A DNA stretch of 64,000 nucleotides, taken from the NCBI RefSeq assembly GCF_037024155.1, contig NZ_JAYKTS010000001.1, positions 1-64,000 on the forward strand. Reading direction: 5' to 3'. Of this stretch, positions 8,312-16,939 are shown piece after piece (positions within the stretch are counted from its first letter, which is position 1; the number at the start of each line of letters is the position of its first letter). The notes under the pieces were generated by a model, which was given only the letters and a program-made list of their open reading frames with translations, had not been told where the DNA came from and did not search any database. A program made the translations under genes and the position numbers. The stretch comes from Bacillus sp. 2205SS5-2. GTDB lineage: Bacteria; Bacillota; Bacilli; Bacillales; Bacillaceae_K.

Positions 8312-8480
8312 GGCTCTTTTCCTATCCATTGTGGCTATTTCATCTGATTTTTGATTAAATCACCCATTTCACTGTTGATTTCCATTAAACATAGACGAAT
8401 CTAGCTTGCAGTGGCTAGGGACTCGGGCATTTGTCAGCCCACTACCGCTTTTCGTGATCTAGCTTGCAGTGAGTACGAAG
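8312..8480 (+). mobile_element. MITE-family copy carrying a degraded GC module
   Basis: Left end GGCTCTTTTCCTATCCATTG is followed by TTTTTGATTAAAT. From ~8397 it runs into a subtype-ii module (CTTGCAGTGGCTAGGGACTC) that is internally deleted. The right end is lost. Confidence 0.65.
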
Positions 8481-8491
8481 AATTAAATACC

Positions 8492-8530
8492 AAAATGCCC
8501 TTTTCGCTAAGAAGATGAAAAGGGCATTTA
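8492..8530. terminator. Strong bidirectional hairpin
   Basis: AAATGCCCTTTTC / GAAAAGGGCATTT, a 13-bp perfect stem. No gene directly abuts it, so it may be the relic of one. 8530-8750 shows nothing else. Confidence 0.6.
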
Positions 8531-8752
8531 ACTTTGTAAAATGAATTATTTTGATAAATCGTTAAATGAAGGCTGTATCAAGTAGCGATTTCCTAGCGGT
8601 CGAATGCACTACGTTAATAAACCAAATGGGCAGAGAATTTAATGTGGTTGTTTAGCATTCTTTCTTGTCTCTTTATCATGTCCTGAACCTCTTTGGATCA
8701 AATTTGACCTTCGCCTTGTTGAACTTCAAGTAACCGTCATCACATCAAGCCT

Positions 8753-8866
8753 TTAAAAAAAATGTCGTATAGAAGCTTTTCGATTCAACAATTCTTCGGA
8801 AAGTCGAATTGCTTCAGGATTTTGGATGGTTTTTTTGGCTTTTTTGATTCCTTTTTTTAGTTTCAT
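8753..8866 (-). CDS. Small basic protein of unknown function
   Basis: 37 residues beginning MKLKKGIKKAKKT and ending IRHFF. AAAGGAG lies 7 bp before ATG 8866, an ideal ribosome site, which is the main support. The peptide is Lys-rich at its N-terminus with a predicted helix in the middle (AIRLSEELLNRK). No signal or membrane segment. Not recognised; could be a nucleic-acid-associated or spore peptide. Confidence 0.5.
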   Translation of the reverse strand: MKLKKGIKKAKKTIQNPEAIRLSEELLNRKASIRHFF

Positions 8867-9270
8867 TTTTTATTCTCCTTTGCTATTGTTCTTAATTATA
8901 GTGTACGAATTTACAGAATAAGTTGTAACGAACGGAAGGATGGACTTTGCTCCTTCTTAAGTCTGAAATTTACTCAGTCCGATGTTTCAAGCCAGCCCAA
9001 CATCTCCATATTTCAGTGTTGTGTTTCATGAAAAATAGGTTATTAAGAAACGCACTAATTCCACTATCCTGTCGTTAAAAGAACCAAAACATACAAGAGA
9101 CCTCGTTTTACCTTATTTTCAGTTATGAATGTAAAGAGACTCGGAGATAATTGTTAAAGTAGTAATAATATAGTCTTTTTATCTCAACTTCATACGTTTA
9201 AGGGTGTAAATTACGAAAGATCGTATTGCAGAGTTTGAGGAAGTGAAAAATCTTTTGATGGAGGTAAGTG
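8867..9270. other. Intergenic region without recognised genes
   Basis: No open frame with a ribosome site, hairpin or family repeat was found. An AT-rich TAATAATATAG block near 9163-9173 could be a -10 for the gene at 9271. Confidence 0.3.
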
Positions 9271-9900
9271 ATGAAAGGGATAAACACAGAAGTAATGGCT
9301 ACGACCTTGGTCTTGTTTTTTACAATTGGACTGTTATTTTATGTATTTTCATATAGGTTGAAATCTGATGGGAATGTTGAAAAGGAACTAATGCAGCTGG
9401 CAACGGAATATACTAAAGACGAATTTCATAGTGAAATAAAAATGAATGAAATAATGCATGATTATATGGGCAACTTTCCTGACTTTGAGTACGCGGTAAA
9501 AGCTCATGATGAAGAGGACGGTATCGATTTTTTGATTTATGAGAATAAGAAGAATGAAAAAATAGAAGATACTTATATTGCGAACAAATTCGCGCAGCAA
9601 TTAAAAGCCACTATTATACCGTTTCTTGAAGAAAAGTTGGGAACCTGGGAGAGATTTTTCATATCATACGACCAAAGAATTGGTTCAACGTTTGAAATCA
9701 ACGTGAATGAGAAAGTAAACTACACGGAGTTTGCGGCAAAGCCATCAATTTTACTCTTTGTTCCACGAGACGCACAAAAGGGGGATGAAAATATAATGTA
9801 TGAGATTATTGAATTTTTAAAGAATGGAGCCGGTCTTCATCACGGGCAACTAACCATTGAATTTGGAAAGAATGGTACAGTAAGGAGCAGACAATTTTAG
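9271..9900 (+). CDS. Membrane-anchored protein of unknown function
   Basis: 209 residues. GATGGAGG lies 7 bp before ATG 9271; a GTG three bases earlier is less well placed. An N-terminal membrane helix (residues ~8-27, ATTLVLFFTIGLLFYVFSY) is followed by a hydrophilic, mostly charged domain with alternating helices and strands, presumably outside the cell with a single-pass anchor. The C-terminal part contains ILLFVPRDAQKGDENIMYEI and GQLTIEFGKNGTVRS. I do not recognise the family. No operon partners. Confidence 0.65.
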   Translation: MKGINTEVMATTLVLFFTIGLLFYVFSYRLKSDGNVEKELMQLATEYTKDEFHSEIKMNEIMHDYMGNFPDFEYAVKAHDEEDGIDFLIYENKKNEKIEDTYIANKFAQQLKATIIPFLEEKLGTWERFFISYDQRIGSTFEINVNEKVNYTEFAAKPSILLFVPRDAQKGDENIMYEIIEFLKNGAGLHHGQLTIEFGKNGTVRSRQF

Positions 9901-10100
9901 TAAGGATTTTCATTAAACTGATTACGGACCGATCAAAAATTTTCGTTCCGGTAGACATCGGTCACCCGCTCAACCAATATCAAAAAGAACCCTCCGATTG
10001 TAGCCAAACTTCACTAGCTACTAAGAAAATAAAATGGGCTTTTTCAAGAAGCCTGATCCATTTTACTCTAATTGTGATTAGATTGATATTTATTCACTTG

Positions 10101-10467
10101 TTAAGCACATGAAAAAAAGTACCGAACTCGATACTCTTTCTCCTCAGTTGATAATAATTTTGCAATTAAGTAGTCAAAGATTAAAGGCAACCGTATTTTC
10201 CAACCGTTTTTCTGTTGATTTCCACCTACAATAATTTCACACATCGTATGGTTTACTTTTTCCTTTAAAATTGAATAAACCCTTTGGCTACTTTGGAGAT
10301 ACATTTCAGATAAAAAAGTGGATGTAGCTTCATGGGTACCAACATCTAAGTGAAATTTTTGAACGAGTGATAAATCGGACTGTTTCATCATAATTCTTTG
10401 GCAGCAAAATGACAATATCGCGATCTCGGTTTAGCGCATCAATATGAAGTGTAAGTTTCTGAAGCAT
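10101..10467 (-). pseudogene. Putative esterase (PF00756-like) with large internal deletion
   Basis: AGAGGTGG precedes ATG 10467, which begins a family-like N-terminus (MLQKLTLHIDALNRDRDIVILLPKNYDE). After ~28 codons the sequence jumps, in another frame, to the C-terminal end of an enterochelin-esterase/esterase-D type hydrolase: FHLDVGTHEA, VYSILKEKV, EIIVGGNQQKNGWKIRLPLIFDYLI. The GxSxG nucleophile region is missing and the usual catalytic His in GxxH is Gln-Gln. The protein cannot be an active hydrolase. The C-terminal piece alone forms an open frame (start 10415) but has no ribosome site. Confidence 0.65.
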
Positions 10468-10579
10468 TTTATACCACCTCTTGTCCTCAATGGTAACTCA
10501 AATTTTTTAAACATGTCGATTCTATCCATTTCCCCTCACCTTGCATAAACTAGAGAAAAGACTGGAACGAGGAGGGACC

Positions 10580-11023
10580 ATGATGGGACCATTTGGAGGA
10601 TTTAACCCTTTTCAACTGATGAAAGGCATGAATCCACTTAATTTACAATCACAAATGAAGGATATGATGGGTAAAAATATGCCCTTCGATCCAGAAGCAA
10701 TGTTCGGCAATATGATGAATCCACCACAAAGTGAGCCATTAGAAGAAGCGAAACCCTATAATGTATTTGAAACGCATGATGATGTCTATATCCGCATTCC
10801 GATTAATGCAGACGAAATTAATCCTAAAAGCATCAAAGTGTTTTACACTTCAAATAAAGCGACTATAAAAAATTACCCAGAAGAAAATGAACAAGAAATC
10901 ATCACTCTGCCATGTACGGTGAAACGAACCGGCGGAAAAGCCGCCTATCGCGATGGTATTTTAGAAGTGAGAATGGTCAAAGATTGGGATCATCACTATA
11001 CAGAAATTGATATTCGGCTGTGA
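10580..11023 (+). CDS. Hsp20/alpha-crystallin family protein
   Basis: 147 residues from ATG 10580, placed 4 bp after GAGGAGGG; the in-frame TTG at 10541 has no ribosome site. A Met/Gly/Phe-rich N-terminus (PFGGFNPFQLMKGMNP) is followed by an alpha-crystallin domain from ~residue 63 (PYNVFETHDDVYIRIPI...) to a C-terminal IDI that matches the IxI motif used in oligomer assembly. Small heat-shock proteins bind unfolding clients without ATP. In Bacillus several members (CotM, CotP) are spore-coat components, which would suit the low-complexity N-terminus. No neighbour supports either role directly. Confidence 0.7.
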   Translation: MMGPFGGFNPFQLMKGMNPLNLQSQMKDMMGKNMPFDPEAMFGNMMNPPQSEPLEEAKPYNVFETHDDVYIRIPINADEINPKSIKVFYTSNKATIKNYPEENEQEIITLPCTVKRTGGKAAYRDGILEVRMVKDWDHHYTEIDIRL

Positions 11024-11088
11024 AACGAAACTTTTTATGTCTTCAATCGTTAAATAGGTAGGAAACTAAAATTAAGGGAGTGGTAAAT

Positions 11089-11283
11089 ATGTTGTGGTTG
11101 ATTTTATTTCTGCCATTTGGATTACTATTGTTGTATGCTACTTGGCATGATTTTCGTCAAAAGAAATATAGCGAACAACGAACAGATACTACTAATGAGG
11201 ACTACTCTTATTCGCAAAGCATGAGCCATTCTGAGCATAATCGTCACGGAGGAGGAGGTTTTGGGAGTGGTGGTGAATCCTAG
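11089..11283 (+). CDS. Small single-pass membrane protein with Gly/Ser/His tail
   Basis: 64 residues from ATG 11089, 8 bp after AAGGGAG; a GTG at 11080 overlaps that site. One N-terminal membrane helix (LWLILFLPFGLLLLYATWH) and then a hydrophilic tail ending HGGGGFGSGGES. The family is not recognised. It ends in a good terminator and follows the Hsp20 gene by 65 bp. Confidence 0.6.
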   Translation: MLWLILFLPFGLLLLYATWHDFRQKKYSEQRTDTTNEDYSYSQSMSHSEHNRHGGGGFGSGGES

Positions 11284-11293
11284 ATTTGGCAAA

Positions 11294-11320
11294 GAATAAG
11301 CTGCGGCTTATTTTTTTTAT
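11294..11320 (+). terminator. Terminator
   Basis: AATAAGC / GCTTATT stem followed by T8. Confidence 0.75.
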
Positions 11321-11445
11321 CCATTTTTCACTTTGGTACCATATCATTAAAACCTAAAAATGAATAATTATTTATGAATAGGTATATGCTTTGGCTTGTT
11401 TAGTAACACTATTGAGGTAGCCTGATAGATAGGAGAGATTCTCAA

Positions 11446-11655
11446 ATGGCGAAAGTTGAAGTGAAATGTTCCATCTCAAATTGCACGTTTTGGGGGAGCG
11501 GAAATCAATGCAATGCAGAAACGATTCAAGTCGATTTAGACGCTCATGCAAATTTTTCATACGAAATGGCCGTCGAACTTGGTGAGTTTTCACATCAAGA
11601 TAACGCCGGCACCTCAGCAGAAACCTGCTGTAAAACATTTAATCCGCAAAAATAA
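11446..11655 (+). CDS. DUF1540 domain protein
   Basis: 69 residues with the DUF1540 pattern: VKCSISNCTFWGSGNQCNAETIQV at the N-terminus and AETCCKTF at the C-terminus. Its six Cys residues (C9, C14, C23 and the C-terminal pair being visible) likely bind a metal. Function is unknown; the family is widespread in Firmicutes and several members are linked to sporulation. AGGAGAG lies 10 bp before the ATG. A terminator starts at the stop codon. Confidence 0.85.
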   Translation: MAKVEVKCSISNCTFWGSGNQCNAETIQVDLDAHANFSYEMAVELGEFSHQDNAGTSAETCCKTFNPQK

Positions 11656-11682
11656 ACACTCATATTCATGAGTGTTTTTGTA
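11656..11682 (+). terminator. Terminator
   Basis: ACACTCAT / ATGAGTGT stem followed by TTTTTG, starting right after the stop. Confidence 0.8.
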
Positions 11683-12006
11683 TTTTAGTGGATTTCAAAC
11701 CTACTTTTCGAAGGTGAGAATTGAGATTGTATTCTCTCCAGTATAGCCTGATAAAAGGTAGATATTTATGCATCTTCCGTTTATATTTGAAAGAAATCAA
11801 TACTAAAGAAAGACTCTATCGATAACAATAATGAATACCAACAATGTAAACGAAAAGAACCTTTCTTATTCAATAAACTTAAAAGAGAAGAGCGATAAAA
11901 GTGAATCCAATTATAAAACCGTGTGTAGTGGTTAGAATTATTTTAAGCTGAACAAAATAGATCTTTTTTCAGATCACAATGAAATCTATCCCCAAGTGGT
12001 AATCAT

Positions 12007-12034
12007 TTGAAATACTCTCCATTTCCTTTATACT
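12007..12034 (+). promoter_or_regulatory. Sigma-A promoter of the peptidase gene
   Basis: TTGAAA, 16 bp, TATACT, 28 bp before the start at 12063. The remainder of 11683-12006 holds no gene or repeat I recognise. Confidence 0.6.
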
Positions 12035-12062
12035 GAAGCTAATCTAAAAAAGGAGTGACAGT

Positions 12063-13157
12063 ATGAATAAATTACAAAACCTACAGAACTATTTAAAAGA
12101 AGAACAAGTTCATGTAGCGTTCATTAATTCAAAAGAGAATGTTTTTTACATAAGCAATTTTTACACTGACCCACATGAGCGGTTAGTTGGTATTTTTGTC
12201 TTTCCAGAAGTGGAACCTTTCATGATCGTTCCTAGCATGGAAGCAGGACAAGCGAAGGATGCGGGTTGGCCTTATGAAGTGCTAGGTTATCAAGACCATG
12301 AAAACCCTTGGGATCTGGTCGACCAAGCGATAAAGAACCGGGAACTAAAAAATGTGACAAAAATAGGATTTGAAAAAGAGACTGTTACTTATGCACGTGG
12401 AGAGGCGTTTCAATCGCTGTTTTCAAACACCAATATCGTAAATGTTGAAGATAGATTAAATGATATGCGTGTGTTAAAAAGTGAGGAAGAAGTAGTCATT
12501 TTACGTCGTGCAGCTGAGCTTGCTGATTTTGGTGTCGAAGTAGGTGTAGGCGCACTGCAAGAAGGTATCACTGAAATGGAAGTACTCGCAAAAATTGAAT
12601 ACGAATTAAAGAAAAAAGGTGTTCGTCAAATGTCATTTTCAACGATGGTGTTGTTCGGAGAAAAGTCTGGCGAGCCACATGGTAATCCTGGTGAGCGAAA
12701 GTTGAAAAAAGGTGACTTTGTTTTATTTGATTTAGGTGTCGTTCTGGATGGGTATTGCTCCGATATAACCCGAACGGTGGCTTTTGGTGAGATCAATGAG
12801 AAGCAAAGAGAAATCTATGAGACCGTGTTAGAGGCTCAAATGGCCTCTTTGGCTATTTCAAAACCGGGAACCCGGGTGGGGGATCTCGATATCGCTGCTC
12901 GCACTGTAATAGATGAACGAGGATACGGTGACTTATTTCCTCATCGCATTGGTCATGGTTTGGGCATTAATGTGCACGAATACCCATCTATGAGTCATAA
13001 CAATGATAATGTCATAGCTGAAGGTATGGTGTATACACTTGAGCCAGGTATTTATGATCCAACCATCGGCGGTGTTCGCATAGAAGATGACGTTCTTATC
13101 ACGAAAGATGGATATGTAACCCTAACCAAATATCCGAAAGAATTACAAATTATTTAA
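12063..13157 (+). CDS. Xaa-Pro peptidase (M24 family)
   Basis: 364 residues. An N-terminal creatinase-like domain (1-~125) is followed by the pita-bread M24 catalytic domain (~130-360). The five metal ligands are visible: Asp in DLGVVLDGYCSDITRT (two Asp), His in HRIGHGLGINVHE, Glu in LEPGIYDP and Glu in VRIEDDVLIT. It removes an N-terminal residue preceding proline, or splits Xaa-Pro dipeptides, in the cytosol. Length and GHGLGINVHE match the PepQ/YqhT group; the exact substrate is not resolvable. AAAGGAGTGAC places the start, and a sigma-A promoter and terminator bracket the gene, so it is monocistronic. Confidence 0.85.
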   Translation: MNKLQNLQNYLKEEQVHVAFINSKENVFYISNFYTDPHERLVGIFVFPEVEPFMIVPSMEAGQAKDAGWPYEVLGYQDHENPWDLVDQAIKNRELKNVTKIGFEKETVTYARGEAFQSLFSNTNIVNVEDRLNDMRVLKSEEEVVILRRAAELADFGVEVGVGALQEGITEMEVLAKIEYELKKKGVRQMSFSTMVLFGEKSGEPHGNPGERKLKKGDFVLFDLGVVLDGYCSDITRTVAFGEINEKQREIYETVLEAQMASLAISKPGTRVGDLDIAARTVIDERGYGDLFPHRIGHGLGINVHEYPSMSHNNDNVIAEGMVYTLEPGIYDPTIGGVRIEDDVLITKDGYVTLTKYPKELQII

Positions 13158-13166
13158 AGACTAATG

Positions 13167-13200
13167 CAAAAAGGCTTAGAAATTCTTTCTAAGCCTTTTA
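13167..13200 (+). terminator. Terminator
   Basis: AAAAGGCTTAGAAA / TTTCTAAGCCTTTT, a 14-bp stem. Confidence 0.85.
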
Positions 13201-13500
13201 GGTGTTGGATATAGGCTGCATTTGCTAAGATTATACAGACCGCTATAAAGATGGTTAGTTTTTTTAAAAATAGGCTCTGTTAAAGCCTGTTGTTGATAAT
13301 TTGATTTGCGGGAACTTATGTTCTGCAATGGATTTATATATATAAGTTGGTGAAGACCGTGAGAGCAACTGAAATTCTAAAAGCTATTCAAAAAAGTGAG
13401 TATGCCGTTAGTTCAGAAAGACTCACTGTTTCAGTTGATATAAGATTCTCTTACTGACTTGCAATATCGTTGAACTTTCAATTTCAAACTAGGTTATAGA

Positions 13501-13690
13501 TTTCCGCTCCAGGCACTCGCTTTCCGCGGGGCGGGCGGTGAGCCTCCATGGAAGGTTCCGTTCCAGTGGGTACGGCACCTGGGTCTCACCTGTCACGCTA
13601 ATCCCGCAGGACATTGAAAGAGCATCTAGAATTCACATCGCACGAAGGAAATGACACGTCATTTTCGAGGAGTCGAGTGCCTTCCGCTCC
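13501..13690. repeat. Bacillaceae GC-rich palindromic repeat
   Basis: Starts TTCCGCTCCAGGCACTCGC and closes GTCGAGTGCCTTCCGCTCC, the two halves being inverted copies, with GGGGCGGGCGGTGAGCC and GGGTCTCACCTGTC between. This type of element is common in Bacillus-group genomes. Here extra sequence (about 13560-13660) is inserted in the arms. Confidence 0.65.
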
Positions 13691-13914
13691 AATTTTTTAA
13701 GTATACAAATTAGTAAAGGCTTATATAAGGTCCTATTTCTCGTAGATTTTCATTCGCATCAAGTCCATAGGTTGAAAGAAATAGACTATCCATCTGTCTC
13801 TTAAAGGGGGGATGTACAATCAAAGTTTTACTTCTTTCAATTCATATTCAGAAGGATCATACTTTCCTTTCTCACAAGTAACTCAAACCTATCTTACTTG
13901 AGTCTTGGTAACAG

Positions 13915-14285
13915 TGTCAGCAGTATCTATCAAAATAACGAATCGCTTCCTGAAGTAAATCATAGAAATAATTGAATTTGTCTTCTTTTTTGAACAAAGT
14001 TAATCCAATTGGAGTCATGTACCATTTCTGTGAATGATGGTGCGCTATCGGATTTCCATTACGATTCCAAATGTGACTTGATAAGAGTTTTTTAGCTGTG
14101 CTAACGGATTCACTACAAGTTCGATAAAATGAAAAACTTTTATTAAAGCGATTAAATAAACTTGTTCATAGTAAACTTCTTCAAGTACTAGACTAGCATT
14201 GCTTTCGTCAACAATCTGGACATCTTTTTGGACGTCCTTACAAAATTCTGAGCAAAAGGGATACTCATTTTCAAAAATTAAATTC
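13915..14285 (-). pseudogene. Frameshifted gene of unknown function inside the transposon
   Basis: Two overlapping minus-strand frames join into one protein-like reading: an acidic N-terminal part (VQKDVQIVDESNASLVLEEV) and, after a shift near 14060, WNRNGNPIAHHHSQKWYMT followed by DLLQEAIRYFDRYC and a stop. The family is not known. Decayed former cargo is the simplest reading. Confidence 0.45.
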
Positions 14286-14520
14286 AGCAGAGAAACATCG
14301 ATTGCGTGAGTATTTAATTGATGCTCTTACTGGTTCTTCCTCCACTGGTACTGTTCTACAAGAAATCTCTGAGCGTAAGAACAAAGGAGGATACCGTTGT
14401 CCTGATTGTGAGTCAGAGCACATTGTTCGGTACGGGAAATATCCACCCATAGTTGATGGTGAGGAAGTTAAAAAACAACGTTATCGAAGTAAGACGTGTA
14501 AAATGACATTTTCCTATTAA
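14281..14520 (+). pseudogene. IS1595-type transposase, N-terminal zinc-ribbon fragment
   Basis: An open frame (TTG 14302 or further upstream) gives LREYLIDALTG and then the zinc ribbon YRCPDCESEHIVRYGKYP...KQRYRSKTCKMTFSY. The C-x2-C...C pattern and GKY...QRYR lead into the position where family proteins continue with the DDE-type domain, but a stop follows at 14520. The third Cys pair is partly lost (TCKMTF in place of xCxxTF). The catalytic part is absent. Confidence 0.7.
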
Positions 14521-14566
14521 GGAGGTTCCTAATAAAATGAGGTAACTACTTAAAAAGGGGGATTAT

Positions 14567-15220
14567 ATGTATAATTTGCTTGTTGTCTTAACGATAGCTT
14601 TAATTGGAATAATACTATATTTAACGATTACAAAAAGGAAGCCGTGGAAATTCATTGTAATAATAATGGTAATAATCATAGGTGTTCTATTACTAATCGG
14701 CTTTCGCTTTACTGCATCAAGTGCTTTACCTAATGGTACTAAACAAGTAGAAAGTATAGAAACAATTTACGGGAAAGCAATATTATATGAAGATGTAAAT
14801 AACCATACATTTGGCTTGGCAAAAATACATCGAAGTATTGGGTTGCTGTATCATTACTCAGGCGGCTCTTCTGACTATATACTTGAAGGGAATGAACCAT
14901 TCCAAGCTGCTGGTTTTGGAAGTGATGAAGAAGATGGTTTTATGGTTGGAGTTAGAACTGGTAACCCAAATATAAAGTATATTGTGGTTGGTAACCATCT
15001 GGAAAATTCAACGCAATCAGACCCTTATAACTTCAATATGGAAACAGTAAAGAAATATCCCGATAGCTACTATGTCAAAGAGATAGTTGATTATCACGCC
15101 TTCTTCGTACTAGATGAATATTCTGAGGCAACATGGACAATAAGAGCGCTAGATAAAGATGGTAAGCTAATTGCAGATAAATTATTTGGAACAGGTGAAG
15201 CAAGATATATTGAATGGTAA
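14567..15220 (+). CDS. Membrane protein, transposon cargo, unknown function
   Basis: 217 residues with AAAAGGGGG before ATG 14567. Two N-terminal membrane helices (residues ~3-21 and ~28-48) are separated by a short KKRKPWK loop, leaving a ~165-residue extracytoplasmic domain with beta-rich stretches such as GKAILYEDVNNHTFGLAKI and TWTIRALDKDGKLIADKLFGTG. The family is not recognised; it resembles small orphan 'hypothetical membrane' genes of Bacillus. It lies inside a transposon with a perfect target duplication, so it is probably horizontally mobile. It is intact, unlike its neighbours in the element. Confidence 0.65.
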   Translation: MYNLLVVLTIALIGIILYLTITKRKPWKFIVIIMVIIIGVLLLIGFRFTASSALPNGTKQVESIETIYGKAILYEDVNNHTFGLAKIHRSIGLLYHYSGGSSDYILEGNEPFQAAGFGSDEEDGFMVGVRTGNPNIKYIVVGNHLENSTQSDPYNFNMETVKKYPDSYYVKEIVDYHAFFVLDEYSEATWTIRALDKDGKLIADKLFGTGEARYIEW

Positions 15221-15275
15221 GCATCTAAACTTCTTTTTCTAAAAGTGTAGTGCGAGCTAAAAGCGACAATAATTT

Positions 15276-15315
15276 AAAACGAAACTTCCAATTATGTGGA
15301 AATTTCGCTTTTCTA
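15276..15315 (+). terminator. Hairpin near the transposon's right end
   Basis: CGAAACTTCC / GGAAATTTCG imperfect stem followed by CTTTTCTACTTTT. Confidence 0.5.
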
Positions 15316-15345
15316 CTTTTATCAACATTAAACTTTAACAGAGCC

Positions 15346-15657
15346 TAAAAATAAGAGCCTCTCAACTTAATGAAGGATTACAATGTCACTTCTGTCCAAT
15401 ATCAACAATGAATATCAATAAAGCAATACTAATTGAGTTGATATCAGATCTTAGCTAACATATTTGTGGTGGGTTCTTAACCGAGCCACCGTTTTAATCA
15501 ATTTCATCATACCTATATAACGCCATTAGGAGACAATATATAGTTGAATTTCATCGTCTTCAACTATTTGCTGTCACGATATGGCTAGTTAATGTAATGA
15601 TGAAATCGACTCCTTCACAATATTTTTAGAAAATCCCCGCTCAAGCATTCTACCAAA
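15346..15657. other. Intergenic region right of the transposon
   Basis: Starts with the duplicated 8-mer TAAAAATA. No open frame with a ribosome site and no family repeat was recognised before the 3' end of cotH. Confidence 0.3.
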
Positions 15658-16743
15658 TCATAATCTCTGCATTTGTTCCAATAAATAGGCTCTACGTTTT
15701 TGGATGAATTTTGAGATGTAAGTAGGTTCCTTATCCAAAAGTTCCAGACTTGATTTCACATAAGGGTCTTTTTCAAGATAAGGTCTAATTTGCGCATGAG
15801 TGTCTTGAATGATCGGTTCCATATAATCGGTTGTAAAGATATTATTGAGAATGGAGGACATAATTTCCCTATACATTTTTCGATAAGTAGGTACAGCTAG
15901 TAGGCGACCTGTTAACGTATTAAACCCTTCAATCCTGACATATTCATGATGCATTATTTTTCCATTCACATCTCGACCCCAAGTGGCATCATAATCCCAG
16001 GGAATAATGTGGAATAACCTTGTTTTACGGTTGTAGTACAAGGCGTAGTTATGAACAAAACCGTCAAAATTCTGTAGACAGACGATTCCAGCTAGCCAAG
16101 TTAAATAGTCTTGAACATGTAGAGATTGTGAAATCATCTGTTCAAATTCAGCCGGTTTAGTGGAGTTGATTTTATATATAAAATCCTCTAGGGCAACAGC
16201 ATCCTCCTTAGTACCTATCTTTTGTTCGTAACCAAGCAGAAGGTTTTTCTTAACATCTCCATCGATTTCACTCATTAACGAGAAGTTTGCATCATCATCC
16301 ACTGCGTAATAAATCGCTCCTTCATCTAAACCTCTTTTATTGAGAAATTGTTCATCTACAGATTCTAATTCCAAGTAAACACCCTCATATTTCGTGTTGA
16401 TATAAAGAGTGATAAAACGAGTAGCAGGAGACAGGATGCCAAGCTTCTCAAAAAAGTCGAGGGAGAGTTTATTTCTCATCATTGAAGGGTCTTTAAATTC
16501 GGCGTTAAGATGTAGTTCTCTAGTACCTTGTACGATTTTTGGTCTACGATATTGGAGATTATACGATTTTTTTTCTAACTCTCGAATATGAGATCCGCGA
16601 TACACAAAATCAACGTGAACGTTTTTTTTGTTTTTTTTCAATATAGCTGGAACGGGTTCTTCACACCAAATATCTGACCGAAGCTCCTTTAAGTCTGCTG
16701 GATGTATCAAGAGGTGATGAGATGTCAAACGATGATCAATCAT
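15658..16743 (-). CDS. cotH: CotH-family spore coat protein kinase
   Basis: 361 residues. CotH is an atypical protein kinase of the mother cell that phosphorylates Ser residues of CotG and CotB in the outer spore coat. Visible family motifs: RELHLNAEFKDPSMMRNKLSLDFF, the YEGVYLELESVDEQFL segment, QNFDGFVHNYALYYN, and the metal-binding IIPWDYDATWGRD. Length matches B. subtilis CotH (362). AGGAGG 6 bp before ATG 16743 fixes the start. It is divergently transcribed from a CotG-like gene starting 196 bp away, the same arrangement as in B. subtilis, which strongly supports function. The intergenic region should carry late mother-cell (sigma-K) promoters; I could not pin them down. Confidence 0.9.
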   Translation of the reverse strand: MIDHRLTSHHLLIHPADLKELRSDIWCEEPVPAILKKNKKNVHVDFVYRGSHIRELEKKSYNLQYRRPKIVQGTRELHLNAEFKDPSMMRNKLSLDFFEKLGILSPATRFITLYINTKYEGVYLELESVDEQFLNKRGLDEGAIYYAVDDDANFSLMSEIDGDVKKNLLLGYEQKIGTKEDAVALEDFIYKINSTKPAEFEQMISQSLHVQDYLTWLAGIVCLQNFDGFVHNYALYYNRKTRLFHIIPWDYDATWGRDVNGKIMHHEYVRIEGFNTLTGRLLAVPTYRKMYREIMSSILNNIFTTDYMEPIIQDTHAQIRPYLEKDPYVKSSLELLDKEPTYISKFIQKRRAYLLEQMQRL

Positions 16744-16939
16744 GGATAACCTCCTATTATAACGACCTTTCTCTTATTTTTATGAAAGAAACGAAAAATT
16801 GCCACCTAAACAGGCAGAAATATCCTGAAATATCAGCGTTTGTCACAATCAAAATAGGACATCTCAACGTAAACTATCTCAAGGATAGGCTACAGTTAAA
16901 GTAGTTGACTCCGATAACACTGAAAATGGAGGTGTTACG

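Larger units (their letters stand above)
13273..15345 (+). mobile_element. IS1595-type transposon carrying a membrane-protein cargo gene
   Basis: Inverted ends GGCTCTGTTAAAG (13273-13285) and CTTTAACAGAGCC (15333-15345) match over 13 bp, with further similarity inside (TGTTGAT on both). The flanks are identical 8-mers TAAAAATA at 13265-13272 and 15346-15353, a perfect target duplication. Inside are the zinc-ribbon N-terminus of an IS1595-type transposase, a GC-rich Bacillaceae palindrome, a minus-strand pseudogene and an intact membrane-protein gene. IS1595 elements are known for 8-bp duplications and passenger genes. The transposase is dead, so movement would need help in trans. Confidence 0.8.

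Noticed and set aside
9198-9360. Frame reading ITKDRIAEFEEVKNLLMEV before the gene at 9271
   Set aside because: It has no start codon with a ribosome site and runs out of frame into the membrane-protein gene. Coding-like but unsupported.
13501-13690. GC-rich palindrome considered as an attachment site or rRNA fragment
   Set aside because: It matches the common Bacillaceae palindromic repeat and has no adjacent integrase or rRNA sequence.
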